From NCBI GenBank assembly GCA_005885405.1, contig VAYN01000012.1, positions 138,553 to 202,552 on the forward strand: a DNA stretch of 64,000 nucleotides, written 5' to 3'. The notes beneath the pieces were generated by a model. The model searched no databases. It was not told the DNA's origin and was given only the letters and a program-made list of their open reading frames with translations. The position numbers and the translations under genes are program-made. This document shows positions 50,854 to 61,029 of the stretch, one piece after another; the stretch's first letter is position 1; each line of letters opens with the position of its first letter. This DNA is from Actinomycetota bacterium (lineage in GTDB: Bacteria > Actinomycetota > Thermoleophilia > Solirubrobacterales > 70-9).

Positions 50854-52299
50854 CTAGCCCCCCGCCGGTGCCGCGGCGATCGTCTCGAGGGCGAATTTGC
50901 CATCCGCCTCGTTGGGATCGCCAAGCGGATAGTGCCCGGTGAAGCAAGCGTCGCAATGTTCGCCGGGATCGCCTTCGATCGCCTCGTAGACCCCGGCGAT
51001 CGAGAGGTAGGCGAGGCTGTCGGCTTCGAGCTCGTCGGCGATCTCCTCGATCGAGCGATCGTGGGCGATCATCTCCTCGCGGGTCGACATGTCGACGCCG
51101 TAGTGGCAGGGGTTGCGGATCGGCGGCGCCGAGATCCGCAGGTGCACCTCGCTGGCGCCGGCGTCGCGCAGCATGCCGACGATCTGGCGGGTGGTGTTGC
51201 CGCGGACGATCGAGTCGTCGACCACGACGAGGCGCTGGCCGGCGACGATCTCCGGCAGCGGGTTGAACTTCAGCCGCAGGCCATGCTTGCGCAGCTCCTG
51301 GCCGGGCTGGATGAAGGTGCGGGCGACGTAGCGGTTCTTGATCAGGCCATCGTCGCGGGGGAGCCCCGAGGCGCGGGCGAATCCCGCCGCCGCCGGGTTG
51401 CCGGAGTCCGGCACCGAGATCACCAGGTCGGCCTCGACCGGCGCCTCGCGCCAGAGGATCTCGCCCATTCGCCCGCGGGACTGCTGCAGGACTTTGCCCT
51501 CGAGCCGGCTGTCGGGGCGGGAGAAGTAGATGTGCTCGAAGACGCAGGTGGCCCGGCGCTCGGCCTTGACCACCTGGCGCGTCTCCAATCCGCGCTCGGT
51601 CAGGGAGACCATCTCGCCCGGGTGGACCTCGCGCATCAGCTTGGCGCCGATGATGTCGAAGGCGCAGCTCTCCGAGGCAACGACGAAGCGGTCGTCGAGG
51701 CGACCGAGGCTGAGCGGCCGGATCCCGTGCGGGTCGCGGAAGGCGACGATCGCCCGCTTGGTCATCACCACGGTCGAGTAGGCGCCCTGCAGCCGCGGCA
51801 TCGTGTCGGCAACGGCGTCCTCGATCATCTTCCCGTCATGGGAGGAGAGCAGGGCGGCCATGATCTCCGAGTCGGAGGTGCCGCGGAACTGCAGCCCCTT
51901 CTCCTTCAGCTCGCCCCAGAGCTCGACCGCATTGGTGAGGTTGCCGTTGTGGGCGAGGGCGACCTCGCGGCCGTCGTCGCGCCAGATCGGCTGCGCGTTC
52001 TCCCAGGAGCCGCCGCCGGTGGTCGAGTAGCGGACGTGGCCGATCGCCATGTCCCCTTGCAGCGCTCGCAGTTTCTCCTCGTCGAAGACCTGGGAGACGA
52101 GGCCCTGCTCGCGCATCGTCGTCAGCATTCCGCCCTCGCAGGTAGCGATCCCGGCCGACTCCTGGCCGCGGTGCTGCAGCGCGTAGAGGCTGAAGTAGGC
52201 GAGCCGGGCGACGTCGTGCCCGGGTGCGTATACGCCGAAGACGCCGCATTCATCTCGCGGCCCCTCACGGTCAAAGCTGAACCCCTGGTCGGGAGTCAA
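50854..52299 (-). CDS. purF: Amidophosphoribosyltransferase
   Basis: The 481-aa enzyme commits PRPP to purine synthesis. After an 11-17-residue propeptide, DECGVFGVY exposes the glutaminase Cys. LQHRGQESAGIATCEG, HVRYSTTGGGSWENAQP, HNGNLTN, GIRPLSLGRL and the PRPP loop VVVDDSIVRGNTTRQIV are present. CDACFTGHYP near the end fits the iron-sulfur-type class. The start is TTG. A structured palindromic leader lies upstream. Confidence 0.96.
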   Translation of the reverse strand: MTPDQGFSFDREGPRDECGVFGVYAPGHDVARLAYFSLYALQHRGQESAGIATCEGGMLTTMREQGLVSQVFDEEKLRALQGDMAIGHVRYSTTGGGSWENAQPIWRDDGREVALAHNGNLTNAVELWGELKEKGLQFRGTSDSEIMAALLSSHDGKMIEDAVADTMPRLQGAYSTVVMTKRAIVAFRDPHGIRPLSLGRLDDRFVVASESCAFDIIGAKLMREVHPGEMVSLTERGLETRQVVKAERRATCVFEHIYFSRPDSRLEGKVLQQSRGRMGEILWREAPVEADLVISVPDSGNPAAAGFARASGLPRDDGLIKNRYVARTFIQPGQELRKHGLRLKFNPLPEIVAGQRLVVVDDSIVRGNTTRQIVGMLRDAGASEVHLRISAPPIRNPCHYGVDMSTREEMIAHDRSIEEIADELEADSLAYLSIAGVYEAIEGDPGEHCDACFTGHYPLGDPNEADGKFALETIAAAPAGG

Positions 52300-52316
52300 A
52301 GCGCGTATTCCTCGCT

Positions 52317-52407
52317 GCGGTCGAAGACGGACGCGCAGACAGACAGGCTGCCTACTCGCGCAGGGTAGCAGCGCCCTGCGGCTGCGCTATCCGTCTTCGA
52401 CTACCGC
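52317..52407 (-). promoter_or_regulatory. Structured leader or terminator between cupin gene and purF
   Basis: GTCGAAGACGGA and TCCGTCTTCGAC (12 bp, plus GCGG/CCGC outside) bracket about 60 nt that can pair further (GCAGGG/CCCTGC; GCGCAG/CTGCGC). It lies 22 nt after the cupin stop and 18 nt before the purF TTG. It could be a terminator, a purF leader regulator, or both. It matches no riboswitch class I know. Confidence 0.5.
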
Positions 52408-52428
52408 AAATTCCCGGGTTCGGCAGGG

Positions 52429-52944
52429 CTACGCAAGCTGCAGCGCGCCCTCCACCGGCTCGCCGATCACGAGGCCGAAGCGCTCGAGCAGCTCGGGGAC
52501 GCTCTCTGGCTGCATTTCCAGCCCGTAGTGGTCGTTGAGGGCCGCCAGCTTCTCCTCGGTCGCGTTGACGACGCCGCCCATGTCGACCAGCTCCTCGAAG
52601 AAGTGCTCGAAGCCGGCCGGGGCGATGATCTCGAGGATCCGGCAGGGCTCGTCGCCGGCGTTCCAGAAGGTGTGCCACTCGTTGCGCGGCTTGAAGACGA
52701 GCTCTCCGGGGCCGGCCTCGACCACCTCTTCGCCGAGCAGCCCGCCCATCCGGCCCTCGAGCACGAAGCTGTACTCGTCCTCACGGGTGTGCCGGTGCAG
52801 CGGCGCCGCCAGGGCTCGTGGGGAGAGCGGGTGTTCGACCAGAGAGAAGTCTCCGCCCGCGTCCTCGCCGTTGAGCATGAACCGCACTCCGATGCTGCCG
52901 AGGAACCCTGCCTTGCCGTCGCTGGGACCAATAACCGTTGCCAT
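52429..52944 (-). CDS. Cupin-domain protein
   Basis: The ATG at 52944 (MATVIGPSDGKAGFLG) follows AGGAG and gives 171 aa. The single cupin domain shows PLHRHTREDEYSFVLEG (metal-binding His-x-His...Glu) and GELVFKPRNEWHTFWNAGD (second motif with the last His). Substrate unknown; similar proteins include quercetinase-like and storage-type cupins. It is divergent from a TetR regulator with an operator-like palindrome between them. Confidence 0.85.
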   Translation of the reverse strand: MATVIGPSDGKAGFLGSIGVRFMLNGEDAGGDFSLVEHPLSPRALAAPLHRHTREDEYSFVLEGRMGGLLGEEVVEAGPGELVFKPRNEWHTFWNAGDEPCRILEIIAPAGFEHFFEELVDMGGVVNATEEKLAALNDHYGLEMQPESVPELLERFGLVIGEPVEGALQLA

Positions 52945-53003
52945 CTCAAATCTCCTTCTAAGTTTCGTTGAACACCGCTGTTTCGCGAAAACCGTAGCGA
53001 CAG

Positions 53004-53019
53004 TTGACGGATCTGTCAA
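53004..53019. promoter_or_regulatory. Operator-like palindrome between cupin and TetR genes
   Basis: TTGACGGATCTGTCAA is a 16-bp palindrome with a single mismatched pair. It sits between the divergent starts (52944 and 53036). TTGAC could also be a -35 box. It is a plausible binding site for the adjacent TetR protein, repressing both directions. Confidence 0.5.
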
Positions 53020-53035
53020 GATTGGTCGTACACAC

Positions 53036-53632
53036 ATGTCCGATGGAAAGCGAAAGTACGAGAAGAAGCGCCGCGCCGAAGCCGAGGCGCAGACGCGGCT
53101 GCGGATCACCGAAAGCGCCGTCGAGCTGCACGGAACCCTCGGCCCGGCCCAGACGACGATGAGCGCGGTCGCCGAGCACGCCGGCGTTCGCCGCTCAACC
53201 CTCTACCGCCACTTCCCCGACGAGCGCGCCCTCTTTGGCGCCTGCTCGGTGCACTGGGCGGAACAGAACCCGCCGCCGGACATCAGCCGCTGGGAGCAGG
53301 TCGAGGATCCGGAAGAGCGGCTAGGTCAAGCTCTCGAGCGGATGTACGCCTACTACCGCCGCAGTGGGGGGATGATCGACCGGCTCCTGCGCGACGAAAA
53401 GTCGGTGCCGGTCGTAGCCGAGAAATTCGCCCCCTACCACCAGTTCCTGGAGATCGCGGGGGAGATCCTCATGCGCGGCCGCAACCTCCGCGGCAACGCC
53501 GCCAAGCGCACCCGCGCCGCGATCGGCCACGCCCTCTCCTTCCGCACTTGGCAGGACCTGACGGAGGTTCAGGGTCTCGATGACGAGGGGGCCGTCGCCT
53601 TGATGTCATCCCTGGCCGTCGCTGTACGCTAG
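53036..53632 (+). CDS. TetR-family transcriptional regulator
   Basis: The ATG at 53036 gives 198 aa; the long track ORF is antisense to the cupin upstream. RLRITESAVELHGTLGPAQTTMSAVAEHAGVRRSTLYRHFPDERALF is a classical TetR DNA-binding domain (quoted here by its parts AVELHGTLG and STLYRHF; residues 20-68). The C-terminal helical domain binds an unknown ligand. It probably regulates the divergent cupin gene and itself. Confidence 0.88.
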   Translation: MSDGKRKYEKKRRAEAEAQTRLRITESAVELHGTLGPAQTTMSAVAEHAGVRRSTLYRHFPDERALFGACSVHWAEQNPPPDISRWEQVEDPEERLGQALERMYAYYRRSGGMIDRLLRDEKSVPVVAEKFAPYHQFLEIAGEILMRGRNLRGNAAKRTRAAIGHALSFRTWQDLTEVQGLDDEGAVALMSSLAVAVR

Positions 53633-53711
53633 GCGAATGCTCAAATATCCTTGACTTTGCTCTCGCTGCCGATTACCACTCCCTTTTCAACAAGCAAAGG
53701 GAGATGGGCAG

Positions 53712-54383
53712 ATGAAAATAGGAACGAGGGCCTTTGGGCTCGTGGCGGCCACTGTCATGGCGACCCTGATGTTGGGGGTCGCGGGCGCGGGCGCTGCGCA
53801 ATTCAAAGCCGACACTTACACGGCAAATATCACCGGGGAACAGCTCGGGACCGGGACAGGCGGCGGCGGGGGAGAAAGCGGGACAATCCTCTCCTTCGAA
53901 GGGCAAATGACAGAATGCGGCTCGGCTGGATTCGCCGGAGAACTGAAAGCGGCGTCGACCCAGTTGTCGGTCGGCCAAATCGGCGTGGGCTGCACCGCAT
54001 TCGGGTTCATGACCGCCCACCTGGCGACGAACGGCTGCACCTACCGGCTCAACATCGGCTCCGGCTCGGTGGACAACTACAGCGGGACGGTCGACATCGT
54101 CTGCCCGGCCGAAGCGAAAATGGTCCTCACCTCCGAAAGCTGCGAAATCCAGATCGGCTCTCAGAACGGGCTGTCGACGGTGAGCTACGAAAACCTGACA
54201 AAAGAAAGCCCGAAAAAGCTGCGGGTTGTCTTCAACGTCAGCGGGTTCACCTATACGAAAACCAAAGACGGCCTCCTCTGCCCCCTGAACGGGACCGGGG
54301 TTGCCACCGACGGGAAACTCGTTGGGTCGACGAAAGTCTTCGCGACCAGCGGCGGTACCGCGACGGGCTTGAGAATCGAATAG
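53712..54383 (+). CDS. Secreted protein of unknown function
   Basis: The 223-aa protein has a signal peptide (LVAATVMATLMLGVAGAGAAQF) and a beta-rich, Cys-containing mature part (GQMTECGSAGFAGELKAAS; GCTYRLNIGSG; IVCPAEAKMVLTSESCEIQIG), with six cysteines that could form disulfides. AAG-rich codons such as GAA/AAA are more frequent than elsewhere. The family appears common in this lineage, judging by style; no function known. Confidence 0.7.
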   Translation: MKIGTRAFGLVAATVMATLMLGVAGAGAAQFKADTYTANITGEQLGTGTGGGGGESGTILSFEGQMTECGSAGFAGELKAASTQLSVGQIGVGCTAFGFMTAHLATNGCTYRLNIGSGSVDNYSGTVDIVCPAEAKMVLTSESCEIQIGSQNGLSTVSYENLTKESPKKLRVVFNVSGFTYTKTKDGLLCPLNGTGVATDGKLVGSTKVFATSGGTATGLRIE

Positions 54384-54389
54384 GACTCG

Positions 54390-54416
54390 GGCCGCGGCGG
54401 CAGTGGTCGCCGCGGC

Positions 54417-54417
<1 letters not shown>
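54390..54417. terminator. Bidirectional terminator hairpin
   Basis: GGCCGCGGCG and CGCCGCGGCC form a 10-bp perfect stem with an 8-nt loop, followed on the plus strand by TATTTACCTTTT. It sits between the convergent secreted-protein gene and the ABC ATPase gene. Confidence 0.75.
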
Positions 54418-55592
<1,175 letters not shown>

Positions 55593-55603
55593 CGGTTTGC
55601 TCC

Positions 55604-56446
55604 TTATCCCTTGACGGCGCCGGCGGTGAGCCCGGCGACGATTCGGCGCTGGAAGATGAGTACGAAGATGATGATCGGCACCGTCACCACCACCGCGGCG
55701 GCGGCGATGCTGCCGGTCGGTGCGGTGAACGACGATTCGCCGGTGAAGAAGGCGAGGGCGGCGGGAACGGTTCGCGAGGCGTCTGAGCTGGTCAGCGATA
55801 TCGCGAAGAGGAAGTCGTTCCAGCAGAAGATGAAGACGAGGATCGCGGCGGTGAAGACGCCCGGCGCCGCCAGCGGCACGATCACTTTCGTGAAGGCCTG
55901 GAACGGGGTCGCCCCGTCGACCTGGGCCGCCTGCTCGAGCTCCCACGGGATCTCCCGGAAGAAGGCGACGAGGACGTAGATCGCCAGCGGCAGGGAGAAG
56001 GTGAGGTAGGGGATGATCAGCCCCAGCCAGGTGTCGTAGAGCCCGAGCGCCCGCCACATGTCGAAGAGCGGCCCGACGGTCGAGATCGGCGGGAACATCG
56101 CAATCGCCAGCGCCCCGGCGAGGATCACCCGCTTGCCGGGGAATTCGAGGCGGGCGATCGCGTAGGCGCAGAAGGAGGCGAGGACGATCGAGATCGCGGT
56201 CGTGATCAGGGCGATCCCGATCGAGTTGATCAGCGGCTTAATGAAGGGGCTGTCGTCGATCCCGCCTTCGAACAGGCTCTTGTAGTTGTCGAAGGAGACG
56301 TCGGAGGGGATGAAGCGCTGGTCGGTCAGCGCTTCCGGTGGCTTCAGCGAGATCGAGATCAGCCAGACCACCGGGATCAGGGCGAAGATCACCACCAGCG
56401 CGATGGCGATGGTCCAGAGGGCGTAGTCGCGTCCGCTTCGTTCCAT
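55604..56446 (-). CDS. ABC sugar permease (MalG/SugB type)
   Basis: The 280-aa protein has six predicted membrane helices and the EAA loop [28 protein letters not shown] that contacts the ATPase (quoted in part). It is the second permease of the importer, 2 nt downstream of its partner, and 12 nt before the ATPase gene. Confidence 0.93.
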   Translation of the reverse strand: MERSGRDYALWTIAIALVVIFALIPVVWLISISLKPPEALTDQRFIPSDVSFDNYKSLFEGGIDDSPFIKPLINSIGIALITTAISIVLASFCAYAIARLEFPGKRVILAGALAIAMFPPISTVGPLFDMWRALGLYDTWLGLIIPYLTFSLPLAIYVLVAFFREIPWELEQAAQVDGATPFQAFTKVIVPLAAPGVFTAAILVFIFCWNDFLFAISLTSSDASRTVPAALAFFTGESSFTAPTGSIAAAAVVVTVPIIIFVLIFQRRIVAGLTAGAVKG

Positions 56447-56447
56447 C

Positions 56448-57386
56448 TCAGCCTCCCGGTCGTCCTTCCTCGACCTTGGCCCCGAAGCCCTTGACGAAGA
56501 CGAAGGCGATGAGGAAGACGCAGAGGAAGATCAGCACCGAGACCGCCGAGCCGAGCCCGAGGTTGAGGCGGCTGATCAGCTGGTTGTAGCCGAGGATCGA
56601 GACCGATTCGGTGTCGAGCGCACCGCGGGTCATGACGAAGATCGTGTCGAAGACGCGGAAGGCGTCGAGGGTGCGGAACAGCAGGGCAACCAATATCGCC
56701 GGCTTCATCAGCGGCAGGGTTATTCGGGTGAAGCGCTGCCAGGCGCTGGCGCCGTCGACTTTTGCCGCCTCGTAGAGCTGGCTGTCGATCGTCACCAGCC
56801 CGGCCAGCAGCAGCAGCGCCATGAACGGGGTCGTTTTCCAGACCTCGGCCATGATGATCACGGCGAAGGAGCTGAAGCGGCCGCCGAACCAGTCCATTTC
56901 GTCGGAGATCAGCGGCAGGTTGTTGACGAACCCGGTTTCCGGGCTGAAGGCGAATTGCCAGGCGAAGGCGGCGACGACGGTGATGATCCCGTAGGGGATG
57001 AGGACCGAGGTGCGGACGACGCCACGGCCGAAGATCGCCCGGTGCATGACCAGCGCAATCGCCATCCCCAGCACGAGCTCGATCGAGACCGAGATCAACA
57101 TGATGAAGACGGTGTTGAAGATGTCCGTCCACCAGAGGTCGGAGCTGAGGACGGCGCTGTAGTTGCTGAGGCCGACGAAGCCGCCCTCGTCGGGGAAGCG
57201 GAGGTCGACGTCCTGCAGCGAGAGGATGATCGCGTAGGCGATCGGATAGGCGGTGACGAGCAGCATCGCCAGCACCGCCGGCGCGCACAACATCCAGGCG
57301 AGTTTGTGCTCCGAACGGGTCCGCGAGGAGGCTTTGGCCGGCGCGGCCTCCGGCGGATTTGGATTGGCGGGCGCGTTGACCGTCAT
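56448..57386 (-). CDS. ABC sugar permease (MalF/SugA type)
   Basis: The 312-aa protein has six membrane segments after a cytoplasmic N-terminus ([16 protein letters not shown]). The EAA motif is [25 protein letters not shown] in essence (seen as [14 protein letters not shown]). It pairs with the MalG-type protein. The start overlaps the binding-protein stop by one base, so the four genes form one operon. Confidence 0.93.
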   Translation of the reverse strand: MTVNAPANPNPPEAAPAKASSRTRSEHKLAWMLCAPAVLAMLLVTAYPIAYAIILSLQDVDLRFPDEGGFVGLSNYSAVLSSDLWWTDIFNTVFIMLISVSIELVLGMAIALVMHRAIFGRGVVRTSVLIPYGIITVVAAFAWQFAFSPETGFVNNLPLISDEMDWFGGRFSSFAVIIMAEVWKTTPFMALLLLAGLVTIDSQLYEAAKVDGASAWQRFTRITLPLMKPAILVALLFRTLDAFRVFDTIFVMTRGALDTESVSILGYNQLISRLNLGLGSAVSVLIFLCVFLIAFVFVKGFGAKVEEGRPGG

Positions 57387-58660
57387 CAGAGCAGCCCTTC
57401 CCGCTTGACCGCGTCTTCGACCTTGGACTTCAGTTCGTCGTAGATCGATTCGGTGTCACTCGCGTCGATCTTGTCCGGCGGGTGCAGCGCCCGCTGGACC
57501 GCCAGCGAGACGTCCTGGTAGGCGGGGGTGGTCGGCCGCGGCCCCGATTCTTCAATTGATTCCTTCACCAGCTGGGCGAAGCCGGGATACGCTTTCGTCA
57601 CCGTTTTGTCGGTGTAGAGGTCCGAGCGCGACGGGGGCAAGCCGTCGAGTTCGACCGCCGTTTTCTGGCTGGTTTTGTTGGATAGGCAGGTGGCCGCTTC
57701 GAAGGCGACGTCCTTGTTCTTCGAGTAGGAGCTGACCGCGAGGTTGAAGCCGCCGAGCGGCGGTTTGCTCGGCTTGCCCTCGTCGACCTGCGGGAAGCGC
57801 GCGTAGCCCATCTCTTTGCCGATGTCCGGCGCTTCTTCCTGGGCGCTCGCGTAGGCGAAGGTGTAGTTGGTCATGAAGGCTGATTCGCCGGCCTCGAAGG
57901 CGAGCCGGGCGCTGTCCTCGTCGGAAGTCGAAAGGCTCGGCGGCGCGGCGCCGCCGTTGGCGAGCTTGCCGATCACCGCCAGCGCCTGTTCGGTCGGCCC
58001 CTGTTCGAGGTCGACTTCTTCGGGGCCGGAGAGGATTTCGGTGCCGGCGCTCTCGATCAGCGCGTTGACGAAGACCATGTAGCCCTCGTAGCGGCTCGCC
58101 TGCACCTGGATCGAGCCGGCTTCTTTTAACCCTTCGGCCTGTTCGATCATCTCGTCCCAGGTTTTCGGCGGCTGCTTGACGAGGTCTTTGCGGTACCAGA
58201 GCAGCTGGGTGTTGGTGTTGAACGGCGCCGCGTAGAGCTTGTCCTCATAGGAGGCCGTCTCGATCACGTTGGGGAAGACCTTGTCGGTGACCGCTTTCTT
58301 GTCGGCGCCGGTCCATTCTTCGACCCAGCCCGCGTTGGCGAACTCGCCGGTCCAGATCACGTCCATGCCGATGATGTCGATCGAGGAGTCTTCGGCCCCG
58401 AGCCGCCGCACCAGCTGTTCGCGCTGCTGGCTGGCGTCAGTGGGAAGGAATTCCGGCGTGATCGTGTACTTGCCTTTCGATTCTTCCGAGCACCGTTTCG
58501 AGACTTCCTCGATCGTCCCGCCCGGCTGGATCGCGACGAAGAAGGTGAGCTCCGGCGGACCGCTTTCGTCCGAGGAGCCGCCGCAGGCGGCGAGGGCGAC
58601 GGCGGCCAAGGCCGAGGCGACGAGACAGACTCCGGCTCGTCTCACCCAACTGGATTTCAC
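57386..58660 (-). CDS. ABC transporter substrate-binding lipoprotein (sugar type)
   Basis: The 424-aa protein has a lipoprotein signal (LVASALAAVALAACGGSS, lipobox LAAC) and a family-1 binding-protein body: DIIGMDVIWTGEFANAGWVEEW, YAAPFNTNTQLLWYRKDL, KTWDEMIEQAEGLKEAG. The layout resembles the trehalose binder LpqY and its SugABC partners; the sugar cannot be read from the sequence. It leads the operon. A TetR gene lies 80 bp upstream on the same strand. Confidence 0.9.
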   Translation of the reverse strand: MKSSWVRRAGVCLVASALAAVALAACGGSSDESGPPELTFFVAIQPGGTIEEVSKRCSEESKGKYTITPEFLPTDASQQREQLVRRLGAEDSSIDIIGMDVIWTGEFANAGWVEEWTGADKKAVTDKVFPNVIETASYEDKLYAAPFNTNTQLLWYRKDLVKQPPKTWDEMIEQAEGLKEAGSIQVQASRYEGYMVFVNALIESAGTEILSGPEEVDLEQGPTEQALAVIGKLANGGAAPPSLSTSDEDSARLAFEAGESAFMTNYTFAYASAQEEAPDIGKEMGYARFPQVDEGKPSKPPLGGFNLAVSSYSKNKDVAFEAATCLSNKTSQKTAVELDGLPPSRSDLYTDKTVTKAYPGFAQLVKESIEESGPRPTTPAYQDVSLAVQRALHPPDKIDASDTESIYDELKSKVEDAVKREGLL

Positions 58661-58740
58661 GATTGCTTCTCCATCCCGGCGCCCCTTCCCAAGGGGTGCA
58701 TTGAAGAAGTTGCCCGGGTGACTGCTTGTCTAAACCGGCA

Positions 58741-59358
58741 CTAGCGGTCGAGCAAAGCCTGGAGCGCCTGCTGCAGACCGGCGACCGCGGAGGCGAGCGG
58801 GGCCTCGTCGCCGGCGGCGCGGGCTCGCACCAATGCCCCCTCGATCGTCGAGACGACGAGGCCGGCGAAGTTGGCGGCGTCCGCTGCGGCGACGCCTTCC
58901 TCGCGCAGGGCGGCGGCGATCGGCGCTTCCCAGCTTTCGAAGGCGGCGGTGGCGGCGGCGGCGAGGGCGGGGTCCTCGGGCCGGGCCAGCGCCGCCGCGG
59001 CACAGGGGCAGCCAAGGCGCTCGGGCTTGTCCTTGACGCGGCGGCGGAACATCTCGCCGAACGTGGCGAGGGTCTCGGCGAGGCCGAGCTCGGCAAGCGA
59101 GCTCTCGATCGCGGCGCGGATTTCGCGTCCCTCGAGTTCGGCCGCCTCGACCGCTAGCTGCTTCTTGCCGCCGGGGAAGTGGTGGTAGATCGAGCCGCGG
59201 GGAGCCTTGCCGCTGACGGCGACGTCGCGCAGCTCCATCCCCGCGTAGCCCTTCTCAGCGAGCAGCTTGCGGGCGCCGTTGAGGAGCCGGTCGCGCCCGT
59301 CCCGGCGGGTCGGCTCGACCGCTTTCGCATCGACTAGTCGCGTTATGCCCACGGTCAT
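58741..59358 (-). CDS. TetR-family transcriptional regulator
   Basis: The ATG at 59358 (MTVGITRLVDAK) gives 205 aa. GRDRLLNGARKLLAEKGYAGMELRDVAVSGKAPRGSIYHHFPGGKKQL contains the TetR helix-turn-helix (seen as GSIYHHFPGGK; residues about 20-68). The C-terminal part, with RLGCPCAAAALA and a TetR_C helical core, resembles regulators of the LmrA/YxaF type. It diverges from the MFS exporter gene, with a perfect palindrome over the shared start region, so it probably represses that exporter. Confidence 0.9.
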   Translation of the reverse strand: MTVGITRLVDAKAVEPTRRDGRDRLLNGARKLLAEKGYAGMELRDVAVSGKAPRGSIYHHFPGGKKQLAVEAAELEGREIRAAIESSLAELGLAETLATFGEMFRRRVKDKPERLGCPCAAAALARPEDPALAAAATAAFESWEAPIAAALREEGVAAADAANFAGLVVSTIEGALVRARAAGDEAPLASAVAGLQQALQALLDR

Positions 59359-59395
59359 AGTATAGTCGCCACCACGATGTATGACCGCGGTCATA
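59353..59395. promoter_or_regulatory. TetR operator region between regulator and MFS exporter
   Basis: TATGACCGCGGTCATA (59380-59395) is a perfect 16-bp palindrome overlapping the first codons of the MFS gene. A matching half-site, CGGTCATA, lies at 59353-59360 over the TetR start. TATAGT (59361-59366) between them could be the -10 of a leaderless exporter mRNA. Repressor bound here would block both genes. Confidence 0.65.
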
Positions 59396-60780
59396 GAGCG
59401 AGCGTCCTCATCGCTTGCACTGGCGCCTTCCTCGTCTTCCTCGACACGACGATCGTCAACATCGCCTTCCCGGACATCTCGGCCTCGTTCCCGGAGGCGA
59501 GCCGTGGTCTCCTCTCCTGGGTCCTCGACGGCTACTTCGTCGTCATCGCGGCGCTGCTGGTGCCGGCCGGCGGCCTCGCCGATCGCTTCGGCCACAAGCG
59601 CGTCTTCCTCGGCGGGCTGACTCTGTTCACCCTCGCGAGCCTGCTCTGCGCTGCCGCCCCCTCGCTCGAGGCGCTGATCGCCTTCCGCGTCCTCCAGGGA
59701 TTCGGGGCGGCGGCGATCGCGCCGACCTCGCTGGCGATCGTCCTCGACAGCTTTCCCGCCGAGAAGCGATCGACCGGGGTGGGCCTCTGGGGCGCCGCCG
59801 CGGCAGCCGCGGCGGCGACCGGGCCGACCCTCGGCGCCGCCCTGGTCGAACTCGACAGCTGGCGCCTCGTCTTCCTCGTCAACCTGCCGCTGGGCGCTGC
59901 GCTTCTGCGCGCCGGCCGCCGACTCCTCCCCGAGCAGCCGATTCGCGACAGCCGGCTACCCGACCTGCCCGGCGCGCTAATGCTGGCGCTCGGGCTGGCG
60001 GCGGTGACCCTGGGGATCGTCGAGGGCAATGACTGGGGCTGGACCTCGGCCGAGACGCTCGCCGCCTTCGCGGCCGCCGCGCTCCTGCTCGGCACCGTCG
60101 TCGCCCGCAGCCTCCGCCACCCGCGACCGATCGTCGAGCCGGCGCTCTTCGCCCACAGCTCCTTCTCGCTCGGCAACCTCGGGACGCTGCTCTTCGCCGC
60201 CGCCTTCTTCTCGCTGATCCTCGGCAATGTCCTCTTCCTCACCACCGTCTGGGGCTACAGCATTCTCAGCGCCGGCCTCGCCGCTCTCCCCGGCCCGGCG
60301 ATGACCACCCTCGTCTCCGGCCCCGCCGGCAAGCTCGCCGACCGTTTCGGCCACCGCGCCGTCGTCGTGCCGGGGACCATCGTCTTTGCCGCCGGCGCCC
60401 TGGTCCTCCGCGCCGCCGGCGCCGAGCCCGACTACGTGGGCCTCTGGCTTCCTGGGGCGATCCTGACCGGGATCGGTATCGGCCTCGCCTTCCCCACCTT
60501 GGGATCGGCCGCCGTCCGCGACGTCGCCGACGACCGCTTCGCCACCGCCAGCGCCGTCAACGCAGCGTTCCGCCAGGTCGGCGCCGTTCTCGGCACCGCG
60601 ATCCTGATCGCGATCGTCGGCGAACCGGCCGACTTACGGCAGGCGCTGCACGTCTCAGACAGCGCCTATCTCTTCGCCGTCCTCGCCTCGCTCGCCTCTG
60701 GCGCCGTCGCGCTCGGGCTTGCCCCGTCGCTCCGGCGGGAGGATCCAGCGGTCGCGCTCGGCGCTCCCGGGCGCCCTTAA
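59377..60780 (+). CDS. MFS drug exporter (DHA2/EmrB-QacA type)
   Basis: The 467-aa protein has about 14 membrane segments. FLVFLDTTIVNIAFPDIS is the DHA2 motif D1, GGLADRFGHKRVFLGG motif A, and LQGFGAAAIAPTSLAIV motif B-like. GPTLGAALVELDSWRLVFLVNLPLG is motif C/D. It should be a proton-driven exporter of hydrophobic compounds. The ATG at 59377 lies in the operator region; no SD is visible. Confidence 0.93.
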   Translation: MYDRGHRASVLIACTGAFLVFLDTTIVNIAFPDISASFPEASRGLLSWVLDGYFVVIAALLVPAGGLADRFGHKRVFLGGLTLFTLASLLCAAAPSLEALIAFRVLQGFGAAAIAPTSLAIVLDSFPAEKRSTGVGLWGAAAAAAAATGPTLGAALVELDSWRLVFLVNLPLGAALLRAGRRLLPEQPIRDSRLPDLPGALMLALGLAAVTLGIVEGNDWGWTSAETLAAFAAAALLLGTVVARSLRHPRPIVEPALFAHSSFSLGNLGTLLFAAAFFSLILGNVLFLTTVWGYSILSAGLAALPGPAMTTLVSGPAGKLADRFGHRAVVVPGTIVFAAGALVLRAAGAEPDYVGLWLPGAILTGIGIGLAFPTLGSAAVRDVADDRFATASAVNAAFRQVGAVLGTAILIAIVGEPADLRQALHVSDSAYLFAVLASLASGAVALGLAPSLRREDPAVALGAPGRP

Positions 60781-60893
60781 ACATCTAAGTTCTCTGTCTA
60801 ATGCAGAAAGCTTCATTCTCTATCAGGGAGTGAGGCTTTCCCTATGTATACGCGTGTCTATAGAAGAAATCCGAGATATTCGGCGATCGGAAC

Positions 60894-60923
60894 TTGACAA
60901 AGATATGTGAAGGTGTCTATCTT
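60894..60923 (+). promoter_or_regulatory. Putative sigma-70-type promoter for the 61030 gene
   Basis: TTGACA (60894-60899) and TATCTT (60918-60923) are spaced by 18 bp, about 107 bp before the TTG start. The remaining 60781-61029 sequence is AT-richer than its surroundings and contains no gene I can support. Confidence 0.5.
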
Positions 60924-61029
60924 GCCGCAACTTCGCACGGGGATACCTCGCTAGAGGGGTGCGGAGCCGAAACAGGGAAACGAGCCGGCAGGTCCCGGCT
61001 CACTCAGGGCCAGGGAGAGGGGTTTGCTT

